From: an uncultured Bacteroidales bacterium
Lineage (GTDB): Bacteria > Bacteroidota > Bacteroidia > Bacteroidales > Paludibacteraceae
Direction: 5' to 3'
Length of the DNA stretch: 64,000 nt
NCBI GenBank assembly: GCA_902800525.1
Contig: CADCEV010000008.1
Span: 1-64,000 of the forward strand
A model generated the notes under the pieces. That model did not search any database, was not told the origin of the DNA, and saw only the letters and a program-made list of their open reading frames with translations. This document shows, piece by piece, positions 25,813 through 34,139 of the stretch; position 1 is the stretch's first letter, and each line of letters begins with the position of its first letter. The translations under genes were made by a program, and so were the position numbers.

Positions 25813-25845
25813 TTTGCATATTCCAAAAATATTTTGTAACTTTGC
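25813..25845 (+). promoter_or_regulatory. Promoter of the GNAT fusion gene
   Basis: TTTGCATATTCC at 25813, 20-nt spacer, TAACTTTGC at 25837-25845. The transcript has a long A/C-rich leader of about 165 nt. Confidence 0.75.
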
Positions 25846-26017
25846 ACCGTTTTTTGTAACTCCCTAAACAGGGTATTTACGTATCCCGGTAAGAATCAAA
25901 CCAAAAGACAACCATAAAATAACCATAGGATCACCATAAGATAAGAACAAAAAAATCACATTTATTAACGAATACTATATATATACTTTGTATATATATA
26001 CTTTTTAATCAAAAATC

Positions 26018-26845
26018 ATGGCAAAAGTAAGAGGAATAGGCGGCTTCCAAAAGAGCGGGAAACTGAACAAAAAGAGCAAGGAAGTGCATCGCGTCCGAAA
26101 TGGGCGCGAGTTCGTGCATACCATCGAAAACCCGTATGACGGACCTGCGTCCAAGGCGCAAAAAGCACATCGGTCTATCTTTGGCAAAACGAACGCCATC
26201 GTCAACCTTATTATGGCGGATCCGGCGCAAGTGCAGGAATGGAAAGCGCGCATGGAGGAATACAACCGCTCGGTGACACCCTTCTCGCCGCCTTACCCAA
26301 AACGGTACAAAACAGTTCGACAGTTTGCCTATTTTGTCATTAGCGAGCAACTGAAACAAACCCCTGCCGCTAAAAGACGCAAAGCACAACTGCCGCTTAC
26401 GCTTCCCAAAGGCTACAATCTGCAAATCAAATCATTCCCGGAACTGTCCGCTGCTGAGATCTACGAGATTCTCAAGGCGCGATTCATCGTTTTTGTGGGC
26501 GAACAACACATTCATTATACCGACGAGGACAACATTGATTACCTCGCCACGCATTTCTCTATCCGCAAAAACGGTCTCGTGCTCGCGTACGCACGCCTTT
26601 TCCCGAGCGCAGATAAAGATGTACTTACTATCGGACGCATGTTAACCGTCGAACGCGGTAAGGGTTTGGCGAAGTATATCATGCAGCAAATCGTCTCTTA
26701 CGCCAAGGACGCGGGCGCTCACACATTACGCCTGCACGCGCAGATGCACGCAGTTGCGTTTTATGAAAAACTCGGTTTTCATACCGCAGGTGAAACCTTT
26801 ATCGAGGCAGAAATACCTCATATTCACATGGAAATGCAACTATAG
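26018..26845 (+). CDS. GNAT acetyltransferase (ElaA-like) with a novel N-terminal domain
   Basis: 275 residues. The C-terminal half (about 128-275) is an ElaA-like GNAT domain: ILKARFIVFVGEQHIHYTDED, LVLAYARLFPS, then the acetyl-CoA loop TIGRMLTVERGKGLAKYIMQ and AVAFYEKLGFHTAGE. The N-terminal 120 residues are basic, begin MAKVRGIGGFQKSGKLN and contain a helical IMADPAQVQEWKARMEEYN segment. I do not recognise this part; it looks like an independent small domain fused to the enzyme. The acetyl acceptor is unknown. The start is fixed by promoter and leader. Confidence 0.82.
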   Translation: MAKVRGIGGFQKSGKLNKKSKEVHRVRNGREFVHTIENPYDGPASKAQKAHRSIFGKTNAIVNLIMADPAQVQEWKARMEEYNRSVTPFSPPYPKRYKTVRQFAYFVISEQLKQTPAAKRRKAQLPLTLPKGYNLQIKSFPELSAAEIYEILKARFIVFVGEQHIHYTDEDNIDYLATHFSIRKNGLVLAYARLFPSADKDVLTIGRMLTVERGKGLAKYIMQQIVSYAKDAGAHTLRLHAQMHAVAFYEKLGFHTAGETFIEAEIPHIHMEMQL

Positions 26846-26865
26846 ATGAGATTTTTCTTCTAAAA

Positions 26866-26898
26866 TTTGCATATTTGCAAAATTTTTAGTAACTTTGC
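26866..26898 (+). promoter_or_regulatory. Plus-strand promoter running toward the antisense of tRNA-Asn
   Basis: TTTGCATATTTG at 26866, 20-nt spacer, TAACTTTGC at 26890-26898. No ORF follows for 300 bp; the transcript would cross the tRNA-Asn gene in antisense before reaching the PfkB kinase gene at 27218. Confidence 0.6.
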
Positions 26899-26975
26899 AG
26901 CCGTTTTAATAAAAACGTGGCAAGACGTGGAGCGCTCTTTGTAATAATAGGTGTTGGTCGGAAACAATCCGGGGA

Positions 26976-27010
26976 GAAAAACAAAAAGCATCTACCCGAA
27001 GATAGATGCT
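26976..27010 (-). terminator. Rho-independent terminator of tRNA-Asn
   Basis: On the minus strand AGCATCTA and TAGATGCT form a perfect 8-bp stem around an 8-nt loop (26987-27010), directly followed by TTTTTGTTTTT. It begins 5 bp after the tRNA 3' end. Confidence 0.92.
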
Positions 27011-27014
27011 CTTG

Positions 27015-27088
27015 CGCTCCCTCTAGGACTTGAACCTAGGACCCCCTGATTAACAGTCAGATGCTCTAACCGACTGAGCTAAGGAAGC
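27015..27088 (-). tRNA. tRNA-Asn (anticodon GTT)
   Basis: 74 nt on the minus strand. The acceptor arms are GCTTCCT and AGGGAGC with one G-T pair, and the D arm starts GCTCAG. The anticodon loop is CTGTTAA with GTT at positions 34-36. The T arm is CCTAG-GTTCAAGT-CCTAG. The CCA end is not encoded. It has its own promoter and a strong terminator. Confidence 0.95.
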
Positions 27089-27108
27089 TTGCTTTTTCGA
27101 AAGCGGGT

Positions 27109-27141
27109 GCAAAAGTACTGCTTTTTTTTGACATGACCAAA
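27109..27141 (-). promoter_or_regulatory. Promoter of tRNA-Asn
   Basis: On the minus strand TTTG (27138-27141) is followed after 20 nt by TACTTTTGC (complement of 27109-27117). The expected transcription start is about 14 bp before the mature 5' end. Confidence 0.78.
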
Positions 27142-27217
27142 TTTTTTGGCAAAAAAATGCATTTTTATATCACTTTTTTTGAAAAATCCCCCAATTTGGG
27201 GCTAAAAATACGAAAAA

Positions 27218-28222
27218 ATGAAAAAAATCTTAGGTTTAGGGAACGCGTTGACCGACATCCTTCTTCAGGTGAGTGAGGACGATTTGCGCGAACTCGGATT
27301 TCCGAAAGGAAGTATGAATCTGATCTCGAAAGACCAGGCTGAGCAGATCCAATACCGTTTCCTTTCTGTTCGTAAACGCATGGTGGCCGGTGGTTCTGCC
27401 TCCAACACCATCAACTGCATCGCTTCTCTCGGTGGCAAAGCAGCTTTTATCGGTAAGATCGGAAACGACGAAGTCGGCGATTTCTACCGTGAAGACATGC
27501 TCAAAAACGGAGTTAAGCCGATTCTCTTACTCTCTCAAACGGCAATGTCCGGCTTTTCTATCGTCCTTGTTACGCCCGATGGCGAGCGCACGTTTGCTAC
27601 GTACTTAGGCGCGGCTTCGGAATTATGCGCGGACGATATTCAAAAGGACGCCTTTACGGGCTATGACATTTTCCACATTGAGGGCTACCTCGTGCAAAAC
27701 CATGATCTGCTCGAGAAATCAATCCGCCTTGCCAAAGAAGCAGGCTGTATGGTCTCGCTTGATCTGGCGTCTTACAATGTGATCAACGAAAATCACGCTT
27801 TCCTCAAAGACCTTGTGAAGCAGTACGTGGACATCGTCTTTGCCAACGAAGACGAGTCTTTCGCTTATACGCACCTCAATCCCGAGGAATCTGTCCAGAT
27901 GATGGCGGAGCAATGCGACATAGCGGTGGTCAAAGTGGGCAAGAACGGTTCGTATGTGCAGCAGGGCAGCAAGCGTCATCATATTGGCGCCATCACCACT
28001 TCTTGTACCGATTCCACCGGAGCTGGAGATTATTTCGCAGGTGGCTTCCTCCACGCGCTTGCGGATGGATTTGATATCCGTCGTTGCGCCGAGATCGGAA
28101 CAATCGCTGCCGGACGTGTTGTCGAAGTGGTCGGCACGAAACTGCCGGACGAACAATGGGAAGAGATTCGTCGTATATGCGCGCTCTACCGCGGATTTAT
28201 GCAGAAATATGATAAGGATTAA
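27218..28222 (+). CDS. PfkB family sugar or nucleoside kinase
   Basis: 334 residues. The N-terminus KKILGLGNALTDILLQV, the glycine-rich VAGGSASNTINCIASLGG near residue 57 and the C-terminal active site DSTGAGDYFAGGF near residue 266 (catalytic Asp in GAGD) define the ribokinase/PfkB family. Overall layout resembles the Bacteroidetes adenosine kinase-like group (GNALTD start), but the substrate cannot be read from sequence alone. It begins a plus-strand run of mostly housekeeping genes. Confidence 0.88.
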   Translation: MKKILGLGNALTDILLQVSEDDLRELGFPKGSMNLISKDQAEQIQYRFLSVRKRMVAGGSASNTINCIASLGGKAAFIGKIGNDEVGDFYREDMLKNGVKPILLLSQTAMSGFSIVLVTPDGERTFATYLGAASELCADDIQKDAFTGYDIFHIEGYLVQNHDLLEKSIRLAKEAGCMVSLDLASYNVINENHAFLKDLVKQYVDIVFANEDESFAYTHLNPEESVQMMAEQCDIAVVKVGKNGSYVQQGSKRHHIGAITTSCTDSTGAGDYFAGGFLHALADGFDIRRCAEIGTIAAGRVVEVVGTKLPDEQWEEIRRICALYRGFMQKYDKD

Positions 28223-28319
28223 ATAATGAGCAATACTACCCCAAATAATTTCGTCCTCTTCTCGGGACGTCAGTTCCGAGCCACAATCACCAATCACCAA
28301 TCACAAATAACCAATAAAA

Positions 28320-29051
28320 ATGAAATTTTTCTATATCCTCTATCAATACCTCATTGCGTGGCCGGTATTCCTGGTAATTACCATCTTTACCGCCCTTTTC
28401 ACAATTATCTTTGTGCCGTTCCGCAATGCGGAGTTTGTGCATAAAGAGCAGCAGTTCTGGTCCAAATGCGCCTTCTGGCTTTTCTTCCTGCCGGTGAGTG
28501 TGGATGGTTTGGAGAACATCAAACCCGGACAGAGTTATGTGTTTGTGGCGAATCATCAATCGATGTTCGATGTATGGCTTGTCTATGGCTGGTTGCCGGT
28601 AGTGTTCAAATGGCTGATGAAAGCCGAACTGCGCAAAGTGCCCTTCGTCGGAACGGCGTGCAAAGCGGCGGGACATATATTCGTCGATCGGCGCAATGCC
28701 AAAGCTGCCATGGAGAGTTTGCAGGAGATAGAGAAGCAGTTGACCAACGGCGTTTGTACGGTCATTTTCCCGGAAGGAACGCGTTCGCTCAACGGCGAAG
28801 TGGGACGTTTCAAACGCGGAGCATTCCAGATAGCCATGGATCTTGGTCTGCCGGTTATACCTCTTTCGCTCAGCGGCTGTTTCGAGGTCTTGCCCAAAGG
28901 CAAGCCGTTCGTGCATCGCCACGCCGTACATATGCATGTGGGCGAACCGATAGACCTCAAGCAGTTCAAAGACGCAGAGGGCAAACCCGATGCCAATGCC
29001 GCCATCGATGCCGTCCGCAATGCCGTAATAGCAGGAATTCGCAAGTTTTAA
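28320..29051 (+). CDS. plsC: 1-acyl-sn-glycerol-3-phosphate acyltransferase
   Basis: 243 residues. One N-terminal membrane segment (residues 10-35) precedes the acyltransferase motif VANHQSMFD (H-x4-D) near residue 78, then FVDRRNAKAA, and IFPEGTRSLNGEVGRFKRGA near residue 150, which binds the glycerol phosphate. It converts lysophosphatidic acid to phosphatidic acid at the inner membrane. The spacer before the ATG holds short CAATCAC repeats. Confidence 0.92.
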   Translation: MKFFYILYQYLIAWPVFLVITIFTALFTIIFVPFRNAEFVHKEQQFWSKCAFWLFFLPVSVDGLENIKPGQSYVFVANHQSMFDVWLVYGWLPVVFKWLMKAELRKVPFVGTACKAAGHIFVDRRNAKAAMESLQEIEKQLTNGVCTVIFPEGTRSLNGEVGRFKRGAFQIAMDLGLPVIPLSLSGCFEVLPKGKPFVHRHAVHMHVGEPIDLKQFKDAEGKPDANAAIDAVRNAVIAGIRKF

Positions 29052-29083
29052 TTCGTAATTTTTAATTTTTAATTTCCCATATC

Positions 29084-29515
29084 ATGTTTTCCGATCCGAA
29101 AGATTGTCTCTATTGCCAGAACAATGAGACCTTACACAATTTGATGATAGAGATCGCGCACCTGCGCGTATCGCGTGCGTTCGTATTTAAGGAGCAGACT
29201 TACCACGGTCGTTGTTTAGTGGCTTATGACGAGCATGTGAACGACCTCAACGAGTTGTCCGATGAGCAACGCAATGCGTTCATGGCGGATGTAGCCGATG
29301 TGACGCGCGCTATGCAGAAGCTCTTCAATCCCGAGAAGATCAATTACGGCGCTTATTCCGACAAACTGAGCCACCTGCATTTCCATCTGGCGCCCAAATA
29401 CGTGGATGGACCTGATTACGGCGGCACTTTCCAGATGAATCCGGGCAAAGTGTATCTCTCTGACGCTGAATACGCAGAGATGGTAGCTGCCCTCAGAAAA
29501 GAACTCGTCCACTAA
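29084..29515 (+). CDS. HIT family nucleotide hydrolase/transferase
   Basis: 143 residues. CLYCQNNE near the N-terminus may bind zinc, and the histidine triad is HLHFHLAPKY at about residue 105. The general layout (GRCLVAYDEHVNDLNELSDE) is that of bacterial HIT proteins, which hydrolyse AMP-conjugates. Exact substrate unknown. It lies 32 bp after plsC. Confidence 0.88.
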   Translation: MFSDPKDCLYCQNNETLHNLMIEIAHLRVSRAFVFKEQTYHGRCLVAYDEHVNDLNELSDEQRNAFMADVADVTRAMQKLFNPEKINYGAYSDKLSHLHFHLAPKYVDGPDYGGTFQMNPGKVYLSDAEYAEMVAALRKELVH

Positions 29516-29520
29516 AAAAT

Positions 29521-29553
29521 CTCCCTTCCCTTCAGGGAAGGGTCGGGGTTAGG
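29521..29553. repeat. REP-like palindromic element
   Basis: CCCTTCCC, TTCA loop, GGGAAGGG (29523-29542) is a perfect 8-bp hairpin followed by TCGGGGTTAGG. From memory, hairpins of this type with a GGGGTTGGG-like tail are frequent in Bacteroidetes genomes. It sits between two genes and could be a substrate of a RAYT enzyme such as the one at 18516-19517. Confidence 0.65.
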
Positions 29554-29561
29554 CTCTTAAT

Positions 29562-30728
29562 ATGCTTTTTCGTGAAATAATAGGACAAGAGGGCGTCAAA
29601 CAACAGTTGCGCCAATCCGTGCGTGAGGGACGAATCCCTCATGCGCAGCTTTTTGCCGGAGTCTCGGGTATCGGCAAACTGCAATTAGCGCTCGCGTACG
29701 CCCAATATCTGAATTGTCCCCATCGGACAGAGGAAGATAGTTGCGGAGTATGCCCCACTTGTCTGCAGTTTGAGAAACTGCAACATCCCGATTTGCATTT
29801 CGTTTTCCCTATCGTCAAGACCGACGATGCGGACACCTGCGATGCGTACTTGGATGCGTGGCGGGGGATTATCCTCAAAAAGCACTATTTCGACCTCGAC
29901 GATTGGCACAAAGCGCTCGGCGTGGAGACCAAACAGTCGATGATCTATGAGAAAGAGAGTGGTGAAATACTGCGCAAACTGAGTCTCAAGCCGTATGGCG
30001 ACGGATACAAGGTCATGATCATCTGGCAACCCGAGAAGATGAATGCCACTACCTCGAACAAACTGCTCAAGTTATTGGAAGAGCCGCCGGCACAAACGGT
30101 CTTTGTGATGGTCTCCGAGCATCCCGAGCAGTTATTGGCTACGATCCAATCCCGCGTGCAGACGATCCTCATCCCCCGTTTGGAGACAGAGACCATCGCT
30201 GAGGCGTTGATCCGGAAAGGAATAGATCCGACCAAGGCAACCGACATCGCACGGATAGCGAACGGCAGTTTTCTCGCTGCCCTCAAAAAAGTCGATGAAT
30301 CCGATGAAAACAAGCAGGAATTGCGCGATTTCATCGCACTTTTTAGGGATGCCTATACCGTGGGAGTGTTGAAAGACCCCGTGAAGAAATTCGAATCCCT
30401 CAAACGCCTGAAGCAATGGAGCTTGGACATGTCGGATAGCAAATTAGTGGGGCGCGAGAAACAGAAACATTTCCTCCAATATGCCCAGCAACAGGTGCGC
30501 GAGAACTATATCCGCAACATCGGGCGTGAAGAACTGAATTACCAGATGGAAGACGAACGGGCATTCTCCGCCAAGTTTGCGCCGTTCATCCATTCCGGTA
30601 ATGTGGAAGCGATCATGAACCAGCTCGACCTCGCCGAACGGCAGATAGAGCAGAACGGAAATGCCAAAATCATTTTCTTCGACCTCTGTTTGCAGATGAT
30701 CGTGCTCATCAAAAAACCAAGACCCTGA
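29562..30728 (+). CDS. holB: DNA polymerase III delta' subunit
   Basis: 388 residues. The N-terminus GQEGVKQQLRQSVREGRIPHAQLFAG is the clamp-loader AAA+ start, with a P-loop-like GVSGIGKLQLALAYA. A zinc module CGVCPTCLQFEKLQHPD follows, then NKLLKLLEEPPAQTVFVMVSEHPEQLL and ATIQSRVQ (SRC-like sensor). The P-loop is GIGKLQ instead of GxxGKT, matching delta' rather than tau. It works in the beta-clamp loader complex. Confidence 0.92.
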   Translation: MLFREIIGQEGVKQQLRQSVREGRIPHAQLFAGVSGIGKLQLALAYAQYLNCPHRTEEDSCGVCPTCLQFEKLQHPDLHFVFPIVKTDDADTCDAYLDAWRGIILKKHYFDLDDWHKALGVETKQSMIYEKESGEILRKLSLKPYGDGYKVMIIWQPEKMNATTSNKLLKLLEEPPAQTVFVMVSEHPEQLLATIQSRVQTILIPRLETETIAEALIRKGIDPTKATDIARIANGSFLAALKKVDESDENKQELRDFIALFRDAYTVGVLKDPVKKFESLKRLKQWSLDMSDSKLVGREKQKHFLQYAQQQVRENYIRNIGREELNYQMEDERAFSAKFAPFIHSGNVEAIMNQLDLAERQIEQNGNAKIIFFDLCLQMIVLIKKPRP

Positions 30729-30762
30729 ACAACCTCAAACAATTTCAAACAACCTCAAACAA

Positions 30763-31869
30763 ATGAAGAATTATACCGTTGGAACCGGACATAATGAGTT
30801 GAGCGCAGCAGCTACGAAGCGCAATTCCGCACACATGCTGCCCGTGAGCGATTGGCTCTCTGATCTGCCGGAAAATACGCAGTTGACGGATTTGGTGGAA
30901 GCGCAGTTCAAGAACACGCGCAAAGGCTATTTCCATAACACGCAGCACTTGCCTTTGGAGAAAGGCGTCAAAGTGGTGGTGGAAGCGAATCCCGGCTACG
31001 ATGTGGGCGAAGTAGTGCTTACCGGCAAACTGGTGGAACTGCAAATGAAGAAGAACCGCATCGATTCGTCCCGCTATGAAGTGCGTCAGGTGATCCGTAT
31101 CGCTACGGATGAGGACCTGGAGAAAGCCCGTTTGGCGCATCTGAGGGAACAAGAGACGATGATCAAAGCGCGCCAGATCGCCAAATCGCTCGGTTTGGAG
31201 ATGAAAATAGGCGATGTGGAATACCAAGGCGATGGCTCCAAAGCGATCTTCTTCTATATCGCCGACGGTCGTGTGGATTTCCGCCAACTCATCAAAGTGT
31301 ACGCCGAGACCTTCCGTATCCGTGTGGAGATGAAGCAGATCGGTGCGCGCCAGGAGGCAGGACGCATCGGTGGAACAGGTCCGTGTGGACGTGAACTGTG
31401 TTGCTCCACATGGATGATCAATTTCTCATCCGTCGGAACAGGAGCCGCACGCTTGCAGAACATCTCTCCGAATCCACAGAAGTTAGCGGGCATGTGTGCC
31501 AAACTCAAATGCTGCCTGAATTACGAAGTGCCGGTATATGAAGATGCTTCCAAACTGCTGCCTTCGCGTCATGCACAATTGGAGACGAAAGATGCTACGT
31601 TCTATTTCTTCTCCTCCGACCCCTTGGCAGGAACGATCACTTATTCCTCCGACCAGCATGTACCGGCTAATTTGACGACCCTCACAGCCGCCCGGGCGCA
31701 TGAGATCATCGCTATGAACAGACGAGGCGAGAAACCCGACACGTTGGAAGGAACGCGTACCGTTTCTGCGGAAATAGGTTACCAGACAGGTCATGGCGAC
31801 GTAACGCGTTTTGACAAGAAGAAGAAACACCGCGGTGACCGACGCGACAGGAGAAACAAACAGCAATGA
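30763..31869 (+). CDS. ricT: PSP1 domain protein RicT
   Basis: 368 residues. The PSP1 domain spans about residues 60-270. Cysteine-rich parts GTGPCGRELCCSTWM (near residue 206) and LAGMCAKLKCCLNYE (near 240) are the conserved iron-sulfur ligands of the RicT/YaaT family. In Bacillus RicT acts with RicA and RicF in RNA processing. The C-terminus is a lysine/arginine tail (KKKHRGDRRDRRNKQQ), maybe nucleic-acid binding. It overlaps the following gldH by 4 bp, which is the usual Bacteroidetes arrangement. Confidence 0.9.
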   Translation: MKNYTVGTGHNELSAAATKRNSAHMLPVSDWLSDLPENTQLTDLVEAQFKNTRKGYFHNTQHLPLEKGVKVVVEANPGYDVGEVVLTGKLVELQMKKNRIDSSRYEVRQVIRIATDEDLEKARLAHLREQETMIKARQIAKSLGLEMKIGDVEYQGDGSKAIFFYIADGRVDFRQLIKVYAETFRIRVEMKQIGARQEAGRIGGTGPCGRELCCSTWMINFSSVGTGAARLQNISPNPQKLAGMCAKLKCCLNYEVPVYEDASKLLPSRHAQLETKDATFYFFSSDPLAGTITYSSDQHVPANLTTLTAARAHEIIAMNRRGEKPDTLEGTRTVSAEIGYQTGHGDVTRFDKKKKHRGDRRDRRNKQQ

Positions 31870-32327
31870 AAAGATCGCTTATCGTCATAGGAATAGCGCT
31901 GGTGTCGCTGGCTTTGACAGCTTGCCGTTCAGACATCGTCTATACGCAGTTTTACCCGATTTCATCGGCTCAGTGGCATATGGATTCGGTCGCGCATTTT
32001 GAGTACCAAATCGCTGATACCGACGCCGACTACCGGATGTTGATCTATGTCCGTCATACCGAGCGCTATCCGTATCAGAATATGTGGCTCTTTGTAGGCG
32101 ACAGCCTGCATCGGGACACGATAGAGTTTTACCTCGCCGATGATCGCGGACAGTGGTTAGGCGACAAACACCACGGTTTTGTGGAGATGCCTGTGCTGTA
32201 TGAAACGAATTATCATTATGCCGATACAGGCCGTTATGACCTTACTATTCAGCATGGTATGCGTGATTCGGTCTTACGAGGTATTACCGATATCGGCGTG
32301 GAAATAATAAAATGCGAAAATGAGTAA
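31866..32327 (+). CDS. gldH: Gliding motility lipoprotein GldH
   Basis: 153 residues with lipobox LVSLALTAC (Cys20). The sequence after it (VYTQFYPISSAQWHMDSVAHFEYQ) and MLIYVRHTERYPYQNMWLFV match the GldH family, as does the C-terminal GVEIIK. GldH is a gliding/type IX-linked lipoprotein in Flavobacterium. Position directly behind ricT is also typical. Confidence 0.88.
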   Translation: MKRSLIVIGIALVSLALTACRSDIVYTQFYPISSAQWHMDSVAHFEYQIADTDADYRMLIYVRHTERYPYQNMWLFVGDSLHRDTIEFYLADDRGQWLGDKHHGFVEMPVLYETNYHYADTGRYDLTIQHGMRDSVLRGITDIGVEIIKCENE

Positions 32328-32335
32328 ATGATTTC

Positions 32336-33109
32336 ATGGGAAAGAATAAGTTAAAAAAGTTCGCTGAAATGGAGACATTCAGCAATGTGTTCCAATGCGG
32401 CGCACGGGAAATGCTGCCTGAAAACCAAGTCCATGAGATGGCAGGGCATTGGAGAGAGCGTTATTTCCATAATGATCATCCGATTGTGTTGGAATTAGGT
32501 TGCGGACGTGGAGAATACACGGTGGGGCTCGCGCAGAAATACCCGGAGAAGAACTTCATCGGCGTCGATATTAAGGGCGCGCGTATGTGGGCAGGTGCCA
32601 AACAGGCGGTACAAGCCGGCTTGAACAATGCCGCTTTTCTGCGTACCAATATAGAAATCATCACTTCTTTCTTCGCCAAAGATGAAGTGGATGAGATCTG
32701 GATCACGTTCTGTGACCCGCAGATGAAGAAAGCCACCAAGCGTCTGACAAGCACCTATTTCATGCAACGCTACCAGCAGATAGTGAAACCTTCCGGCTTG
32801 ATCCATCTCAAAACGGACAGCCCTTTCCTCTATACTTATACCACCGAAATGCTGCGGCTTAATCCCTATCCGGTGCTTTGTGCAACGGATGATTTGTACG
32901 GAGAAAAGACCGATGGAATCGCGGCTTTTGAGGATGCGAAGGCGCTTCAGACCCATTATGAGAAACAGTGGCTCGACCGAGGGTTGAGTATCAAATATAT
33001 CGAGTGGCAACTCGCGCCACTTGCACAATGGGAAGAGCCCACTATTGAAATAGAAAAAGATAATTATCGTTCATACGGCAGAAACTATGTATCCACAACA
33101 AATCATTGA
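32336..33109 (+). CDS. trmB: tRNA (guanine-N7-)-methyltransferase
   Basis: 257 residues. The SAM motif is VLELGCGRGEYTVGLA near residue 49, followed by FIGVDIKGARMWAGAKQA. The catalytic region reads IWITFCDPQMKKATKRLTST near residue 121, a Bacteroidetes variant of the FPDPWxKxxHxKRR motif. It methylates G46 in many tRNAs. It overlaps the mrp gene by 23 bp. Confidence 0.93.
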   Translation: MGKNKLKKFAEMETFSNVFQCGAREMLPENQVHEMAGHWRERYFHNDHPIVLELGCGRGEYTVGLAQKYPEKNFIGVDIKGARMWAGAKQAVQAGLNNAAFLRTNIEIITSFFAKDEVDEIWITFCDPQMKKATKRLTSTYFMQRYQQIVKPSGLIHLKTDSPFLYTYTTEMLRLNPYPVLCATDDLYGEKTDGIAAFEDAKALQTHYEKQWLDRGLSIKYIEWQLAPLAQWEEPTIEIEKDNYRSYGRNYVSTTNH

Positions 33110-34121
33110 TGCGTTACGCCATGTCCGCTATCCCGGAACTGGCAAAGACTTGATTGAAAGCGGCATGTTGGAGGATGATATCCGTATCTCCGGCTTTGAG
33201 GTGTCCTTCTCGCTTATTTTCCCCAAGGACAATGACCCTTTCCTTAAATCGGTGGTGAAAGCCGCCGAAGTGGCATTGCAGACCTATATCGATCCGAACA
33301 CTACGGCGCATATTAACACCAAATTCGTAAAGCAAAACCTTCCCGCTGACGCAAAAGCTCCGGCTATCCGTGCGAAGCATATTATCGCTATTCATAGCGG
33401 CAAAGGCGGTGTCGGCAAATCTACGGTGACAGCCAACTTGGCGGTTACCTTGGCGCAGAAAGGCTATAATGTGGGCTTGTTGGATGCGGATATTCATGGT
33501 CCCTCTATGCCGAAGATGTTCCGTTGCGAGGACGCGCGGCCGTACTCGGTGGAAGAAGACGGACGGACGATGATCGAACCGATCGAGCAGTACGGCGTGA
33601 AGATGCTCTCTATCGGTTTCTTCGTGAACCCCGAGCAAGCCGTTATTTGGCGGGGCGGAATGGCTTCCAATGCCATCAAACAGTTGATTGAAGACGGACA
33701 TTGGGGCGAACTGGATTATTTCCTCATTGACCTGCCTCCCGGAACAAGCGATATTCACTTGACCCTTATCTCCGAATTGCAACTGACAGGCGTCATTGTA
33801 GTTACTACTCCGCAGCCCGTGGCGCTGGTCGATGCCCGCAAAGGTGTGGAGATGTTCCGCAACGAGAAAGTGAATGTACCTATCGTCGGTCTCATCGAGA
33901 ACATGGCGTGGTTCACGCCGGCGGAGTTACCGGAAAACAAATACTATATCTTCGGCAAAGACGGCGGAAAAGCTCTGGCGGAAGAGTTGAATATCCCCTT
34001 GTTGGGACAAATCCCGCTGGTACAATCTATCCGCGAAGGCGGCGATGAGGGAATACCTGTTGCCCTGCAAACGGGTCACCCCGCAGCGCAAGCATTTGAA
34101 GAGATAGCGAACCGATTATAA
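33087..34121 (+). CDS. mrp: Mrp/NBP35-type iron-sulfur cluster carrier ATPase
   Basis: 344 residues. An N-terminal DUF59-like domain (residues 3-85) precedes a deviant Walker A SGKGGVGKSTVTANLA at about residue 107. Then follow GLLDADIHGPSMPKMF, FLIDLPPGTSDIHLTL and ENMAWFTP. The usual CxxC of the C-terminal part, known from other Mrp proteins, is replaced here by MAWFTPAELPENKYYIFGKDGG, so the cluster ligands seem absent; this CxxC-less variant should be checked. It otherwise fits an apo-protein loading ATPase. Confidence 0.9.
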   Translation: MYPQQIIDALRHVRYPGTGKDLIESGMLEDDIRISGFEVSFSLIFPKDNDPFLKSVVKAAEVALQTYIDPNTTAHINTKFVKQNLPADAKAPAIRAKHIIAIHSGKGGVGKSTVTANLAVTLAQKGYNVGLLDADIHGPSMPKMFRCEDARPYSVEEDGRTMIEPIEQYGVKMLSIGFFVNPEQAVIWRGGMASNAIKQLIEDGHWGELDYFLIDLPPGTSDIHLTLISELQLTGVIVVTTPQPVALVDARKGVEMFRNEKVNVPIVGLIENMAWFTPAELPENKYYIFGKDGGKALAEELNIPLLGQIPLVQSIREGGDEGIPVALQTGHPAAQAFEEIANRL

Positions 34122-34139
34122 ACCCTCAAACAATTCACA

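Larger units (their letters stand above)
25613..26017. other. Divergent promoter region between the nuclease and the GNAT gene
   Basis: 405 bp with a minus-strand promoter (25702-25734) for the nuclease and a plus-strand promoter (25813-25845) for the GNAT gene. The plus-strand leader (25852-26017) is G-poor and A/C-rich with ACCATAA repeats, and ends in a TATATATACTTT duplication just before the ATG. Confidence 0.7.
26846..27217. other. Intergenic region with tRNA-Asn and opposing promoters
   Basis: 372 bp. It holds a plus-strand promoter at 26866-26898, the tRNA-Asn gene with promoter and terminator on the minus strand, and an AT-rich end with a short CCCCA-ATT-TGGGG hairpin at about 27191-27203 just before the kinase start. 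Confidence 0.75.

Noticed and set aside
26917..27033. GTG-initiated ORF running into the antisense of tRNA-Asn
   Set aside because: It depends on a rare start codon, covers the tRNA terminator hairpin and encodes a random-looking peptide.
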